Assembly: GCF_014284335.1 (NCBI RefSeq)
Contig: NZ_JACOGF010000002.1
Location: 1-64,000, forward strand
Origin: Undibacterium hunanense
Lineage (GTDB): Bacteria; Pseudomonadota; Gammaproteobacteria; Burkholderiales; Burkholderiaceae_D
DNA: 64,000 nucleotides
Direction of reading: 5' to 3'
Shown: in pieces, positions 1 to 8,322 of the stretch
Position numbering within the stretch: the first letter of the stretch is position 1
How the letters are laid out: each line of letters opens with the position of its first letter
Notes under the pieces: generated by a model
Told to the model about the DNA's origin: nothing
The model's database searches: none
The model's input: only the letters and a program-made list of their open reading frames with translations
Translations under genes and position numbers: made by a program

Positions 1-148
1 CTGCGTATTCTTTCTGAACGGAGAAGCTTTGCGCGATGTCTTTGAGGGACAGGTTGGACGCTGTCCAATAAGCCAAACCCAGTGGGTCCGCTGGACGATT
101 GAAATAAGCGATGTAAAGCTTTTGGATGTCTGCAGCGGTATTGGCCAT
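1..148 (-). CDS. DUF4214 domain protein, N-terminal fragment (cut by window edge)
   Basis: Reading leftwards from an ATG at 146-148, the open frame runs off the window after 49 codons. The peptide begins MANTAADIQKLYIAYFNRP and continues with GLAYW and an SVQKEYA-like stretch, which is the repeat-like signature of DUF4214 (tyrosine/tryptophan-rich helical repeats of S-layer, RTX and adhesin-type secreted proteins). The same motif type occurs near the C-terminus of the protein at 6950-8209. Having DUF4214 at the extreme N-terminus, with no signal peptide, fits proteins secreted by type I systems with C-terminal signals; that is inference because the rest of the gene is missing. A palindromic CRP-like site lies about 104 bp upstream of the start. 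Confidence 0.75.
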   Translation of the reverse strand, partial: MANTAADIQKLYIAYFNRPADPLGLAYWTASNLSLKDIAQSFSVQKEYA

Positions 149-486
149 TTAAATTTCCTAACTTATTGATTTGAAAGTGTGAACTACTAAAGATTCACGC
201 AATTACCCAGATTTTAGCGAACTGAGGTTAGCACACACTTTTTAACAAAGATGTGATTTTAATCACAAAAAGTGAATTAATTTCAATAAGTTGTTAATTT
301 GCAATATCAATTAATGCTTCACAAGCATTTTTGCATCAGAAATCAATACGGCTTGGGGCGCTCAAACGGATATGCTTACAATCTGGCTTAGCGCACCATT
401 GCATCACCGCCTGTATTTCGTTTTTGCTGATGCAGCGATGTGTAGCAATGTGCAGCAATATATATTGCAGGCCGTCACTATCAACA
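149..486. other. AT-rich intergenic region upstream of the DUF4214 gene
   Basis: No convincing gene in this 338 bp stretch. It holds the CRP-like palindrome at 252-267 and a 14-bp self-complementary GCAATATATATTGC at 455-468, which has no T-tract and was not called a terminator. The left part is likely the promoter region of the leftward DUF4214 gene; the right part is the 3' side of the LytTR regulator. Confidence 0.5.
252..267. promoter_or_regulatory. CRP/FNR-type palindromic operator
   Basis: The 16-mer TGTGATTTTAATCACA is a perfect palindrome matching the CRP consensus TGTGA-N6-TCACA. It sits about 104 bp upstream of the DUF4214 gene start at 148, in an AT-rich gene-free stretch, so it probably controls that gene. 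Which CRP-family protein binds is not shown by the sequence. Confidence 0.55.
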
Positions 487-1227
487 TCAAATCGACATAT
501 CCCGCAACATCCTCGACGCTTCCCGGTTGGCCAGCAGGACACTGCCATCGCGCATGTGCAGACGCAGTTGCGATTGTTCGTCGGCTTTCATGGATTCGAC
601 AAAATCCAGGTTTACCAGCAGCGAACGATGTATGCGTATGAAACGCGCAGGATCAAGCCGGGTTTCCAGTTCTGAAATACCCAGCCTGACCAGATGGGTC
701 TTGTCACCGACAATGATGGCGGTGTATTTGGCATCGGCTTTCAGGTAAGCGATATCGTTCACATTCACCGGAAAGATATGACCACGGTCACGCACCAGTA
801 TTCTTTCCAGACGCCCTACGTCACGACCAGCGGCCAGGTTCAGTGCATGTTCCATGGCTTGCAGGGATGGCGGTGCCTCCAGCAGGCGATCTACCGCGGC
901 TTCAAAACGCTCTTGCGAAAACGGCTTGAGCAGGTAATCAACGGCATGCAGTTCAAAGGCGGTCACCGCATACTGGTCATACGCCGTGGTAAAAATGATC
1001 TCCGGCAAATGGCTCAGGCGACGCAAGACTTCCAGCCCTGTCATTTCTGGCATCTGTATATCCATGAATACGACATCGGGCTTCAGCAAATTGATCTGGG
1101 TCAGCGCGCTGACGCCATCGGCGGCTTCACCGATGAGGCTGAGTTCCGGGCGGTTGCAAATGGCATCGCGCAAGACTTCTCTTGCCAGTGGTTCATCTTC
1201 TGCAATAAAGACGGTTTTCTGTTTCAT
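487..1227 (-). CDS. LytR/AlgR-type response regulator (REC-LytTR)
   Basis: 246 aa. The N-terminal receiver domain shows the acidic pair E10/D11, phospho-acceptor D56 in FMDIQMPEM and the conserved K101 in YLLKPF. From about residue 143 a LytTR DNA-binding domain follows (ILVRDRGHIFPV ... FIRIHRSLLVNLDFVE). Known LytTR regulators bind direct repeats upstream of cell-envelope, virulence or metabolic genes. It lies 34 bp downstream of the histidine kinase gene on the same strand and is almost certainly its cognate regulator in one operon. The target genes cannot be read from the sequence. Confidence 0.93.
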   Translation of the reverse strand: MKQKTVFIAEDEPLAREVLRDAICNRPELSLIGEAADGVSALTQINLLKPDVVFMDIQMPEMTGLEVLRRLSHLPEIIFTTAYDQYAVTAFELHAVDYLLKPFSQERFEAAVDRLLEAPPSLQAMEHALNLAAGRDVGRLERILVRDRGHIFPVNVNDIAYLKADAKYTAIIVGDKTHLVRLGISELETRLDPARFIRIHRSLLVNLDFVESMKADEQSQLRLHMRDGSVLLANREASRMLRDMSI

Positions 1228-1261
1228 GGTGCATTCAAGGTATGGGAGTAGATAGTGAAGC

Positions 1262-2326
1262 TCAAATCGAAGTCAGCGGCACGGTCAGGCATATTTCAAA
1301 GCCTTGCCCCGGTGCCGTCTGTATCTTGAAGCTGGCGCGCTTGCCGTATTCAAGCTGCAGGCGTCTTTCCACGGTTTTGACTCCGATGCCGCTGGATGCC
1401 TGCACCAGTGCCATGTCAGCTCCAGGGCCATCGTCCCTGATGGTGATATCGACTTCGCTTTGCAGCGCCCTGAGTTTGGTACGTATCAGCAGATTGCCGG
1501 GCTGGCTGCGCGGATTAAAGGCGTGCTTGATGCTGTTTTCCACCAGAGGTTGTATGCTCAGGGCCGGGACGCCATAGCCGGCTGCGGCTTCATCCAGCGA
1601 CCAGCTCACATTCAGTCTTGGCCCCAGGCGCAGGGCTTCCAGATTCAGGTAATCGCGCACGAAATTCAATTCTTCTTCCAGCGTCACATGGGTAATGCCG
1701 GTTTTTTCTGTATCCAGCACATAGCGCAGCATATCGGAAAAACGGAATAGCGCCGCCTCTGCCGCTTTGCCATCCTTGCGCATCAGGGCGATGATGGAAT
1801 GCAGGGTATTGAACAGGAAATGCGGATTAAGCTTGTTGCGCAGGCTGGCCAGTTCCACCTGTACCAGCAGGTTCTGGGCCTGGCTGGCCGCCAGCACCTG
1901 CAAGCGCCTGCCTTCGCTGGAGCGCACGGTATGAAAAATACTGGCGACCACTCCATACATCATCAGGCTATACAGGAAGGGCCAGATAGCCACGCTTAAG
2001 GGGCGGTCAGCTGACAGGTAGTCAATGTGCACAATGGTACGCATGAAAAAAGTCACCAGCAGATGCCAGAAAACCCCAAACACCAGCGACAGCAAGACAT
2101 GGATGGTGGCAATAGTGAGAGGCCGGTATTTCTTGCTTTCTATCAGGCCGGTCAGAGGCCAGATAAATGCCAGCAACACTGCTGCTGGCACCGTGCTGAT
2201 TTCTGACATCAGCGCCACTTTGAAATCGAACTGGGCCTTCGATAATCCATCTATCTGTACGACAAAACCGATAAGTATGGAATAGGCAAGCCAGGCCAGC
2301 GTATAGAAAAGCCACATGCGACGCAT
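1262..2326 (-). CDS. LytS/YpdA-family sensor histidine kinase
   Basis: 354 aa. Four hydrophobic segments in the first ~135 residues form a membrane sensor without a large periplasmic loop. They are followed by a short coiled linker and a His_kinase (PF06580-type) domain: H169 in NKLNPHFLFNTLHSI is the expected phosphorylation site, followed by an ATPase with the N-box QPLVENSIKHA and the glycine box DDGPGADM. This family pairs with LytTR regulators, as here. First gene of a two-gene leftward operon. Confidence 0.92.
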   Translation of the reverse strand: MRRMWLFYTLAWLAYSILIGFVVQIDGLSKAQFDFKVALMSEISTVPAAVLLAFIWPLTGLIESKKYRPLTIATIHVLLSLVFGVFWHLLVTFFMRTIVHIDYLSADRPLSVAIWPFLYSLMMYGVVASIFHTVRSSEGRRLQVLAASQAQNLLVQVELASLRNKLNPHFLFNTLHSIIALMRKDGKAAEAALFRFSDMLRYVLDTEKTGITHVTLEEELNFVRDYLNLEALRLGPRLNVSWSLDEAAAGYGVPALSIQPLVENSIKHAFNPRSQPGNLLIRTKLRALQSEVDITIRDDGPGADMALVQASSGIGVKTVERRLQLEYGKRASFKIQTAPGQGFEICLTVPLTSI

Positions 2327-2485
2327 CCACTATCCTTTCCCTGTGAGTGATGCAATGCCTGAAGTATCCGGTAAATCAGGCATGTCGGGGGTGGATATGT
2401 CACCAAATGAGGAAACAGGAACCCGGATTGTCAAAATAATGACCATCTGTCACTTGCTTACCTGGTCGCATGGCGCCGTCGCGCA

Positions 2486-2986
2486 TCAGTCCTTTTCGGC
2501 TTCCCAGTATTCCATGGTGGCTGACTTGTTATAGCCTTCACCCGTCAGACGCACGCTGACGCGGTTGCCGTCGGGATAGACAATCACGTCATGCGGATTG
2601 CGTTCGCCGATGACCAGATAGCGACAGGGAGCGTCGGTATGGTTGTACAGGCTGTGCCCGGCTTTTTGACCAGCAGGAAAGACCACATAACTGCCAGCCG
2701 TCATGATATAGGTCTGCTCGCCCAGGCGCAGGGTAAGGCTGCCTTCCAGCAGCATCATTTGCTCTTCTTCCAGATGATGATAATGGTTGGGGCAGGCTTG
2801 TTTGCCGGGTGCCAGTTCTTCCATGCAGACCCCTATGTGTTTACTACCGCCATATTCACCCAGTTGCTGGTAACGGGAACCGAAACTTTGGCCGTGTTCA
2901 TAGCCGTCCCAGGGTACGTCCTTGATCTCAAAGGGCTTGGTGATGCCCTCTTCAGTTAATGCAACAGCTTTGCTGGCTTCAGTCAT
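2486..2986 (-). CDS. Cupin-domain protein
   Basis: 166 aa. A single cupin barrel is visible with the metal-binding first motif CPNHYHHLEEEQMMLLEG (two His, Glu, later His in AGHSLYNH), followed by a strand-rich C-terminus ending AEKD. Small cupins of this kind act as metal-dependent sugar-modifying enzymes, dioxygenases or ligand-binding proteins; the substrate cannot be assigned. It stands between the two-component pair and the carboxymuconolactone-decarboxylase-like gene on the same strand, about 100 bp from the latter. Confidence 0.8.
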   Translation of the reverse strand: MTEASKAVALTEEGITKPFEIKDVPWDGYEHGQSFGSRYQQLGEYGGSKHIGVCMEELAPGKQACPNHYHHLEEEQMMLLEGSLTLRLGEQTYIMTAGSYVVFPAGQKAGHSLYNHTDAPCRYLVIGERNPHDVIVYPDGNRVSVRLTGEGYNKSATMEYWEAEKD

Positions 2987-3090
2987 GGCGGGCTTTCACT
3001 TGTGGATAAATGTCATGGTGACAAGCATGATTTTTGCACATCTTTAGCATCCACGCTGCTTTCCACTCTGTCTATGCCAGCTACGCTACA

Positions 3091-3477
3091 TCAGGCCTCA
3101 TCTATCTTGCCCATTTCCTGCAAAACTTCATGGGCTGAACGGAATGCGTCTATCGCCAGCGGCATGCCGCAATACACGCTGGCATGCAGCAAGACTTCCT
3201 GGATTTCCTGCATGCTGGCACCGTTGTTCACGGCACCGCGTACATGCCCCCGAATTTCTTGCGCACGGCCCATGGCAGTCAGCATGGACAGGGTAATCAG
3301 GCTGCGGGTTTTTAAATCCAGGCCGGGCCGGCACCAGGTGGTACCCCAGGCATTGCGGGTCACAAATTCCTGTAGCGGTGCAGTGAAGGCATCGGTATTA
3401 CTGAAGGCTTTTTCGACAAAAGCCTCACCCATGACTTGCTTGCGTATCTGCAAGCCTGCTTCAAATTGCTGATCCAT
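3091..3477 (-). CDS. Carboxymuconolactone decarboxylase family protein (PcaC-like)
   Basis: Starting at the ATG at 3475-3477 the product is 128 aa and begins MDQQFEAGLQIRKQVMGEAFV, the normal N-terminus for PcaC-like proteins. The open frame extends 66 codons further upstream but that extension is Cys-rich and unlike the family. The core HVRGAVNNGASMQEIQEVLL and H-x-x-VYCG region matches the CMD domain. True PcaC decarboxylates 4-carboxymuconolactone in protocatechuate degradation; no other pca gene is nearby, so the role may be a related alkylhydroperoxidase-like or decarboxylase function. Confidence 0.85.
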   Translation of the reverse strand: MDQQFEAGLQIRKQVMGEAFVEKAFSNTDAFTAPLQEFVTRNAWGTTWCRPGLDLKTRSLITLSMLTAMGRAQEIRGHVRGAVNNGASMQEIQEVLLHASVYCGMPLAIDAFRSAHEVLQEMGKIDEA

Positions 3478-3760
3478 GTTCCGGCTCCCATATGTGTGAA
3501 AAAACATGCTAGCCAGATAGTAGCCCGGGGTCAATGCAGGCCAGGGACAAATGAACCGGCCTTTCACCAGATCACGGGGATGTTGTTTTTTGTATGAAGA
3601 CAGCTTGCAGCTAGGCATATCTTTCAGGCAACAAGTCTGATAACAGACTACGATGCAGGCTACAATAAACAGCACGGCAGGTTACATTCATTTACAGAAA
3701 TAGGCTGCTTATTTACGATGGGTAACATTGATTTGAAGAGCGAAGCGCTTATGATGGGTG

Positions 3761-3788
3761 TGAAAAACGCTGCATGAAAAACGCTGCA
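3761..3788. repeat. Tandem 14-bp duplication
   Basis: The 14-mer TGAAAAACGCTGCA occurs twice head to tail (3761-3774 and 3775-3788) in the leader region of the thioredoxin-like gene that starts at 3884. It may be a replication-slippage product or a paired regulator site. Confidence 0.6.
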
Positions 3789-3883
3789 TTAATGAGCCCC
3801 GCTCAAGAGCAATGCTCATACATGCTGCCGATGCTACTGATTTTATCAAGGCTTTTTATTCAGGTTTAATTGAGGCTGATTTC

Positions 3884-4438
3884 ATGATCTATGCACGTCC
3901 GCTACCGCATTACCGCAAGACATACGCACCGGCATGGCTGGCCACGTCTGTCACTGTCGCACTGGTGGTCGCCCTCGGCTGCTGGCATCTGCCGGCACAT
4001 GCGCTGGATGCTGGCAAACCCGCGCCGGAATTTTCGGTGCAGGGTGGCAGCGGCCCCGGCCCCATACAACTGGCGGATTACAAGGGCAAGCTGCTGTACC
4101 TGGATTTTTGGGCATCCTGGTGCGGGCCCTGCAAGCAGTCTTTTCCGTGGATGAATAGCCTGCAATCGAAATATGCTGCACAGGGTCTGCAAGTGCTGGC
4201 CGTCAATCTGGACAGCAAGGCGGAAGACGCCGCCGTGTTTTTGAAGTCCGTTCCGGCCAGTTTCCAGATCGGCTATGACCCCAAGGGTGTCACACCACGA
4301 CTATATGATGTCAAGGGTATGCCCAGCAGTGTGTTGATAGACAGGGATGGCAAAGTCCTGTCGCTACATGCGGGCTTCAATGAAGGCAGCAAGGCAAAAA
4401 TCGAGCAAGCCATCGTGGCTGCTCTGGGAGGAAAATAA
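3884..4438 (+). CDS. TlpA-like periplasmic thioredoxin
   Basis: From the ATG at 3884 (MIYARPLPHYRK) the protein is 184 aa; an upstream in-frame ATG at 3812 is possible but would put an odd 24-residue extension before the basic n-region. A membrane/signal segment covers about residues 17-40, cleavage near AHA-LD. The thioredoxin fold carries the redox pair C80-GP-C83 in FWASWCGPCKQSF and the cis-proline loop GMPSSVLIDRDG. TlpA/ResA proteins reduce periplasmic disulfides or deliver reductant to metallocentres. The stop codon overlaps the next start by one base (TAATG), giving translational coupling with the Cys-ended DUF4266 lipoprotein, a plausible substrate. Confidence 0.9.
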   Translation: MIYARPLPHYRKTYAPAWLATSVTVALVVALGCWHLPAHALDAGKPAPEFSVQGGSGPGPIQLADYKGKLLYLDFWASWCGPCKQSFPWMNSLQSKYAAQGLQVLAVNLDSKAEDAAVFLKSVPASFQIGYDPKGVTPRLYDVKGMPSSVLIDRDGKVLSLHAGFNEGSKAKIEQAIVAALGGK

Positions 4439-4689
4439 TGAAGCATGGCAATCTGTGGATATCTGCTCGCCTGCTGGGCCTGGTGTTGCTGGCATCGGCC
4501 TGTTCTGCCTGTAGTGTCATGAACGTGATACAGCCGGTACAGGCCTGGGAAAAAGGCAAGCTGGCAAAAAAGGAAATGACGTTTGATGGCGATCCGCTGG
4601 AAAACAAATATGCAGAACATACTTATTCCAGCAAAGAATCTGCGTTTGGTGGTGCTGGTGTAGGTGGTGGTGGCTGTGGCTGCAACTGA
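4438..4689 (+). CDS. DUF4266 small Cys/Gly-tailed lipoprotein
   Basis: 83 aa. A hydrophobic signal sequence ends in LASAC, so C22 is the probable lipidation site. The mature region carries VMNVIQPVQAWEKGKLAKKEMTFDGDP, the conserved DUF4266 core, and ends in a glycine-rich tail GGAGVGGGGCGCN with C80 and C82. The tail looks built for disulfide, metal or covalent-modification chemistry. It is translationally coupled to the thioredoxin gene and followed by DUF3570 and ApbE genes, a recurring neighbourhood. Molecular function is unknown; a redox or flavin-linked role is inference from context. Confidence 0.85.
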   Translation: MKHGNLWISARLLGLVLLASACSACSVMNVIQPVQAWEKGKLAKKEMTFDGDPLENKYAEHTYSSKESAFGGAGVGGGGCGCN

Positions 4690-4745
4690 AATTGTACTGA
4701 AGTTGAAAAAGCAGCCTGTGATGGATAAGGGATAAGGACCGCAGA

Positions 4746-5885
4746 ATGAAATCAGCCAGCACTCGTCCGGCACGCAATAACGAGCATCTTGGTTCAGCCT
4801 TGCTGGCCGCGGCACTGGCTTTGCCGGTCGCTGGCGTGGTGCATGCCGAATCAGCGCCAGACAAAGGATCAATCAGCCTGAAAGTACTGGATTATCAGGA
4901 TAGCCAGCCTGGCGAAGACCGCGTCAAGGTCAAGGCCAATGCCTTGAAGATCATGACACCGATAGGCGATGAATGGTCAGTCGGTGGCAGCTTCATCACC
5001 GATAGCATATCCGGAGCATCGCCCGCGTTTCACAGCTATGCGTTGAGCAAGCTCAGGGATTTCCGGCGTGCCATGGATGCCGAAGTGACGCGTTATCTGC
5101 CGCACCACACAGTGACCCTGGGTGCCAGTTATTCCACCGAGGCTGACTATATCTCGCGCGGCGTATCGGTGCAGGGCAGTCAGTTCAGTGAAGATAAAAA
5201 TACTACCTGGACTGCAGGTATGGGCTTTGCCAATGACACCGTGAGTGCCTCCACCGGCAGGGTCAAAGGTGAAAACAAGCAGGTATTTGATGCCTTGCTG
5301 GGTGTGACCCAGGTACTGACGACGAATGATATCGTGCAATTGAATGCCAGCCTGGCACGCGGGCGTGGTTACCTGTCTGACCCTTACAAGGTGCTGGACA
5401 AGCGCCCCGGCGAACGCAACAGTTATACCCTGCTGGCACGCTGGAACCATCATTTCGACGCCACTGGAGGCAGTAGCCGCCTGAGTTACCGTTATTTTGC
5501 AGATTCGTGGAAGATACGTGCACATACCTTCAGTGCCGAATATACGCAACCCTTTGCGCAGGGCTGGAGCATTACGCCGGTGCTGCGTCTGTACACACAA
5601 AGCGCGGCCAGTTTTTATGTTGACGCTGATCCTTCCATCTATCCGTTTGCCCCCAATCCACCGGCTGGTGCCTTGAATTACTCCGAGGATCAGCGCGTGT
5701 CTGCCTATGGTGCGCACACTATCGGCATCAAGCTGGCGAAACAGATAGGGGAAGACTGGCAGGCCGATATCAAGCTGGAAGAATATGAACAAAGGGCATC
5801 ATGGAGATTGTTCGGCAGTGGCAGCCCGGGCTTGCTGCCTTTCCGTGCGCGCAGCATACAGCTGGGAATTTCAAAGCAGTTTTAA
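4746..5885 (+). CDS. DUF3570 outer-membrane beta-barrel protein
   Basis: 379 aa. An N-terminal signal peptide is visible (LAAALALPVAGVVHA-ES). The mature part is made of alternating amphipathic strands (for example SYRYFADSWKIRAHTFSAEYTQPF) and ends in a strand with terminal Phe (SIQLGISKQF), the usual outer-membrane barrel-assembly signal. DUF3570 has no established activity. It sits 56 bp after DUF4266 and 77 bp before apbE on the same strand and is probably cotranscribed. It may be a pore or a surface anchor for the lipoprotein. Confidence 0.88.
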   Translation: MKSASTRPARNNEHLGSALLAAALALPVAGVVHAESAPDKGSISLKVLDYQDSQPGEDRVKVKANALKIMTPIGDEWSVGGSFITDSISGASPAFHSYALSKLRDFRRAMDAEVTRYLPHHTVTLGASYSTEADYISRGVSVQGSQFSEDKNTTWTAGMGFANDTVSASTGRVKGENKQVFDALLGVTQVLTTNDIVQLNASLARGRGYLSDPYKVLDKRPGERNSYTLLARWNHHFDATGGSSRLSYRYFADSWKIRAHTFSAEYTQPFAQGWSITPVLRLYTQSAASFYVDADPSIYPFAPNPPAGALNYSEDQRVSAYGAHTIGIKLAKQIGEDWQADIKLEEYEQRASWRLFGSGSPGLLPFRARSIQLGISKQF

Positions 5886-5962
5886 AAATCCGTTTTGAAA
5901 GCCGGTTTAAAAATAAGCATGCCTGGTTTGCCTTACAAAACTGGGCACTGATGTGAGCAATT

Positions 5963-6883
5963 ATGCAGATTTACCGTATTCCTTTTCAAGCCATGGCCTG
6001 TGCCTGCGAAGTTGTCATCGCGGCAGAGGAAGAACAGGCCATGTTTGTCATCGCGCAGGAAGCGATTGCTGAAGTCAAAAGGATAGAGAGTACCTATTCG
6101 CGTTACCGGGCGGACAGTATCGTGTCCCGAATCAATGCGCAGGCGGGTGGTGAAGCCGTGGTCTGTGATGCAGAAACAAATTCCCTGCTCGATTATGCGC
6201 AGGCCCTGCATGCTGCCAGCGATGGCCTGTTTGATATTACCGCCGGCATCTTGCGCCGTGCCTGGGATTTCAAACGGGCACAGGTACCGGCAGCGGCTGA
6301 TCTGGCTGCGCTGTGTGCGCTGACAGGCTGGCACAGGGTAGAACGCGGAGCAGACAGCATACGTCTGCCACTAGCGGGCATGGAGATTGATTTTGGTGGC
6401 TTTGGCAAGGAATATGCCGCTGACCGCGCCGCTGCGCTGTTGCTGGAACGCGGCGCCACCCATGGTTATGTGAATCTGGGCGGAGATATCCGCGTACTTG
6501 GCCCCAAGCCGGATGGACAAGCCTGGATCATGGGCATACAGGACCCCAGGCAGCAGGAAAAAATCGTCGCCAGTATCCCGGTACCGGAAGGTGCGCTGGC
6601 CACCAGTGGCGATTATGAAAGATATATTGAAGTGGCTGGTCAGCGTTATTGCCATATCCTCAATCCACGTACCGGCATGCCGGTGCAGTACTGGCGCAGC
6701 ATCAGTGTGCGCGCACCGCTGGCTTCACTGGCGGGCAGTTGCACCACCATCGCCATGCTGAAAGAAGAGCAGGGCCTGGCTTACCTGAAAGCGGCAGGCG
6801 TGGCTTACCTGGCGATAGACCAGCAGGGTGAAATGCATATGCATGCACCACCGCGTGTAGCAGATGCAATAGTTGCCCGGTAG
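5963..6883 (+). CDS. ApbE-family FAD:protein FMN transferase
   Basis: 306 aa. ApbE enzymes transfer FMN from FAD onto a Thr/Ser of extracytoplasmic redox proteins. Visible family features: the FDITAGILRRAWDF region, IDFGGFGKEYAADRAA, GYVNLGGDIRVLG, ATSGDYERY and the metal/flavin motif HILNPRTGMPV. Unlike most proteobacterial ApbE proteins it shows no signal peptide or lipobox, the domain starting directly at MQIYRIPFQAMAC; it may act in the cytoplasm or lack the exported form. Last gene of the TlpA-DUF4266-DUF3570-ApbE cluster. No obvious flavinylation target of the NqrC/RnfG FMN-binding type is in the window. Confidence 0.9.
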   Translation: MQIYRIPFQAMACACEVVIAAEEEQAMFVIAQEAIAEVKRIESTYSRYRADSIVSRINAQAGGEAVVCDAETNSLLDYAQALHAASDGLFDITAGILRRAWDFKRAQVPAAADLAALCALTGWHRVERGADSIRLPLAGMEIDFGGFGKEYAADRAAALLLERGATHGYVNLGGDIRVLGPKPDGQAWIMGIQDPRQQEKIVASIPVPEGALATSGDYERYIEVAGQRYCHILNPRTGMPVQYWRSISVRAPLASLAGSCTTIAMLKEEQGLAYLKAAGVAYLAIDQQGEMHMHAPPRVADAIVAR

Positions 6884-6949
6884 TGACAATAGCGGTAACG
6901 ATGGCAATGGCAAAACAAAGAATCAAGTGATTTACCTGGAGAACACATC

Positions 6950-8209
6950 ATGGCAACTATATCCGGCACCGACGGCAATGATACCTGGACCGTCGTCAAC
7001 CCCTCGACCTTCACACTCGATGGAAAAGGGGGCACCGATACGCTGAACCTGGGTACGTCGCTGCGTTCCAGCTACCTCATCACCCGGGATGCGGATGGTA
7101 CCGTGCATGTGGACAGTATCTCCAGCGCCAGTGGTGCCTTGCATGCCACCCTGATCAATATGGAGATACTGGTATTCAACAATGGCCAGGACGTGCTGAA
7201 CCTGCTCAGTTATTTTGGCGATACCACACCGCCGACAGTGATCAGCTTCAGCCCGGCAACGCTGGCGACCAGTGTTGCTACCGGCAGTGATATCGTGCTG
7301 ACATTCAGCGAACCGGTGGCAGCTGGTAGCGGCGTCATCAATTTGCAGAGTGCCGATGGCACCACCGTTGCCAGTTATGACATCAGCAAAAGCAGCAATG
7401 TCACCATATCCGGCAGCAAAGTCACCATCAACCCTACCAATGACCTGAGCAACGGCACCACCTATAAACTGTCGATACCATCCGGTGCCATCAAGGATAT
7501 CGCTGGCAACAGTTTTGTCGGCACCAGCAGTTATTCCTTCACCACGGTCGCCAAAACCACCGTGGGCGGCATCGTCGGTACGACCGGCAATGACACCCTC
7601 ACCGGCACCAGTGGCAATGATATATTCACCGGCCTGGCCGGAAACGACACCATCAATGGCGGCGCTGGCCTGGATACCGCCGTGTATGCCGGCAAGCGTG
7701 CCGATTTTACGATTACGGCATCGGGTTCGAATTTTACCGTGCAGGATAAAACCGGGGCAGAAGGCACGGATACCGTCAACCAGGTTGAACGCCTGCAGTT
7801 TGCCGACATGTCGGTGGCGCTGGACATCAGCAGCACCGCCGGAGTCGCTTACCGTATCTACCAGGCGGCATTTAACCGCACGCCAGATCTGGCAGGGCTG
7901 GGCTACTGGATAGGGCAGATGGACAAAGGGCAAACCCTGGGGGATGTCGCCAAAAGCTTTGTCGCTTCAGCCGAGTTTCATACCCTGTATGGCAATAACC
8001 CCACCAATCAGCAGGTGATCACCGCCTATTATCAAAACGTCTTGCACAGGGCACCTGACCAGGCCGGCATGGATTACTGGCTGGGACAACTGGCAAGCGG
8101 CAAAGATACCCAGGCAACAGCGCTGGCCGGTTTCAGTGAAAGCGCAGAAAACCAGGCGCAGGTGATAGCCAAAATCCAGAATGGTATTGATTTCATACCG
8201 TTTGGCTGA
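6950..8209 (+). CDS. Secreted-type protein: Ig-like + RTX-like repeats + DUF4214
   Basis: 419 aa, no N-terminal signal peptide. Order of parts: a Gly/Asp-rich start (GTDGNDTWTV), a Big/SbsA-type Ig-like domain at about 88-200 (PPTVISFSPATLATSV ... YSFTT), hemolysin-type calcium-binding nonapeptide repeats at about 207-240 (GNDTLTG, GNDIFTG, GNDTINGG), and a DUF4214 region at about 300-415 (VAYRIYQAAFNRTPDLAGLGYW and a second copy). This architecture is typical of type I-secreted adhesins or S-layer-associated proteins, but no T1SS genes are nearby. A good RBS (CTGGAG) precedes the ATG. Confidence 0.85.
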   Translation: MATISGTDGNDTWTVVNPSTFTLDGKGGTDTLNLGTSLRSSYLITRDADGTVHVDSISSASGALHATLINMEILVFNNGQDVLNLLSYFGDTTPPTVISFSPATLATSVATGSDIVLTFSEPVAAGSGVINLQSADGTTVASYDISKSSNVTISGSKVTINPTNDLSNGTTYKLSIPSGAIKDIAGNSFVGTSSYSFTTVAKTTVGGIVGTTGNDTLTGTSGNDIFTGLAGNDTINGGAGLDTAVYAGKRADFTITASGSNFTVQDKTGAEGTDTVNQVERLQFADMSVALDISSTAGVAYRIYQAAFNRTPDLAGLGYWIGQMDKGQTLGDVAKSFVASAEFHTLYGNNPTNQQVITAYYQNVLHRAPDQAGMDYWLGQLASGKDTQATALAGFSESAENQAQVIAKIQNGIDFIPFG

Positions 8210-8322
8210 GTGGTTGAGCCGGACTGCTGACGCGTGCTAACAACACGGATTACGAATATTTGCAGGCGTATAAGTCAGGAATTATTAACAAGCTTGTTGT
8301 TTGAGGGGCAATACGCGAGGTC

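Noticed and set aside
455-468. GCAATATATATTGC as a terminator
   Set aside because: Perfect palindrome but AT-only centre, no T-tract, and it does not follow the regulator gene at the right spacing.
6932-7933. 333-codon minus-strand frame opposite the DUF4214/RTX protein
   Set aside because: Glycine-rich reverse reading of RTX-like repeats; the plus-strand protein is well supported.
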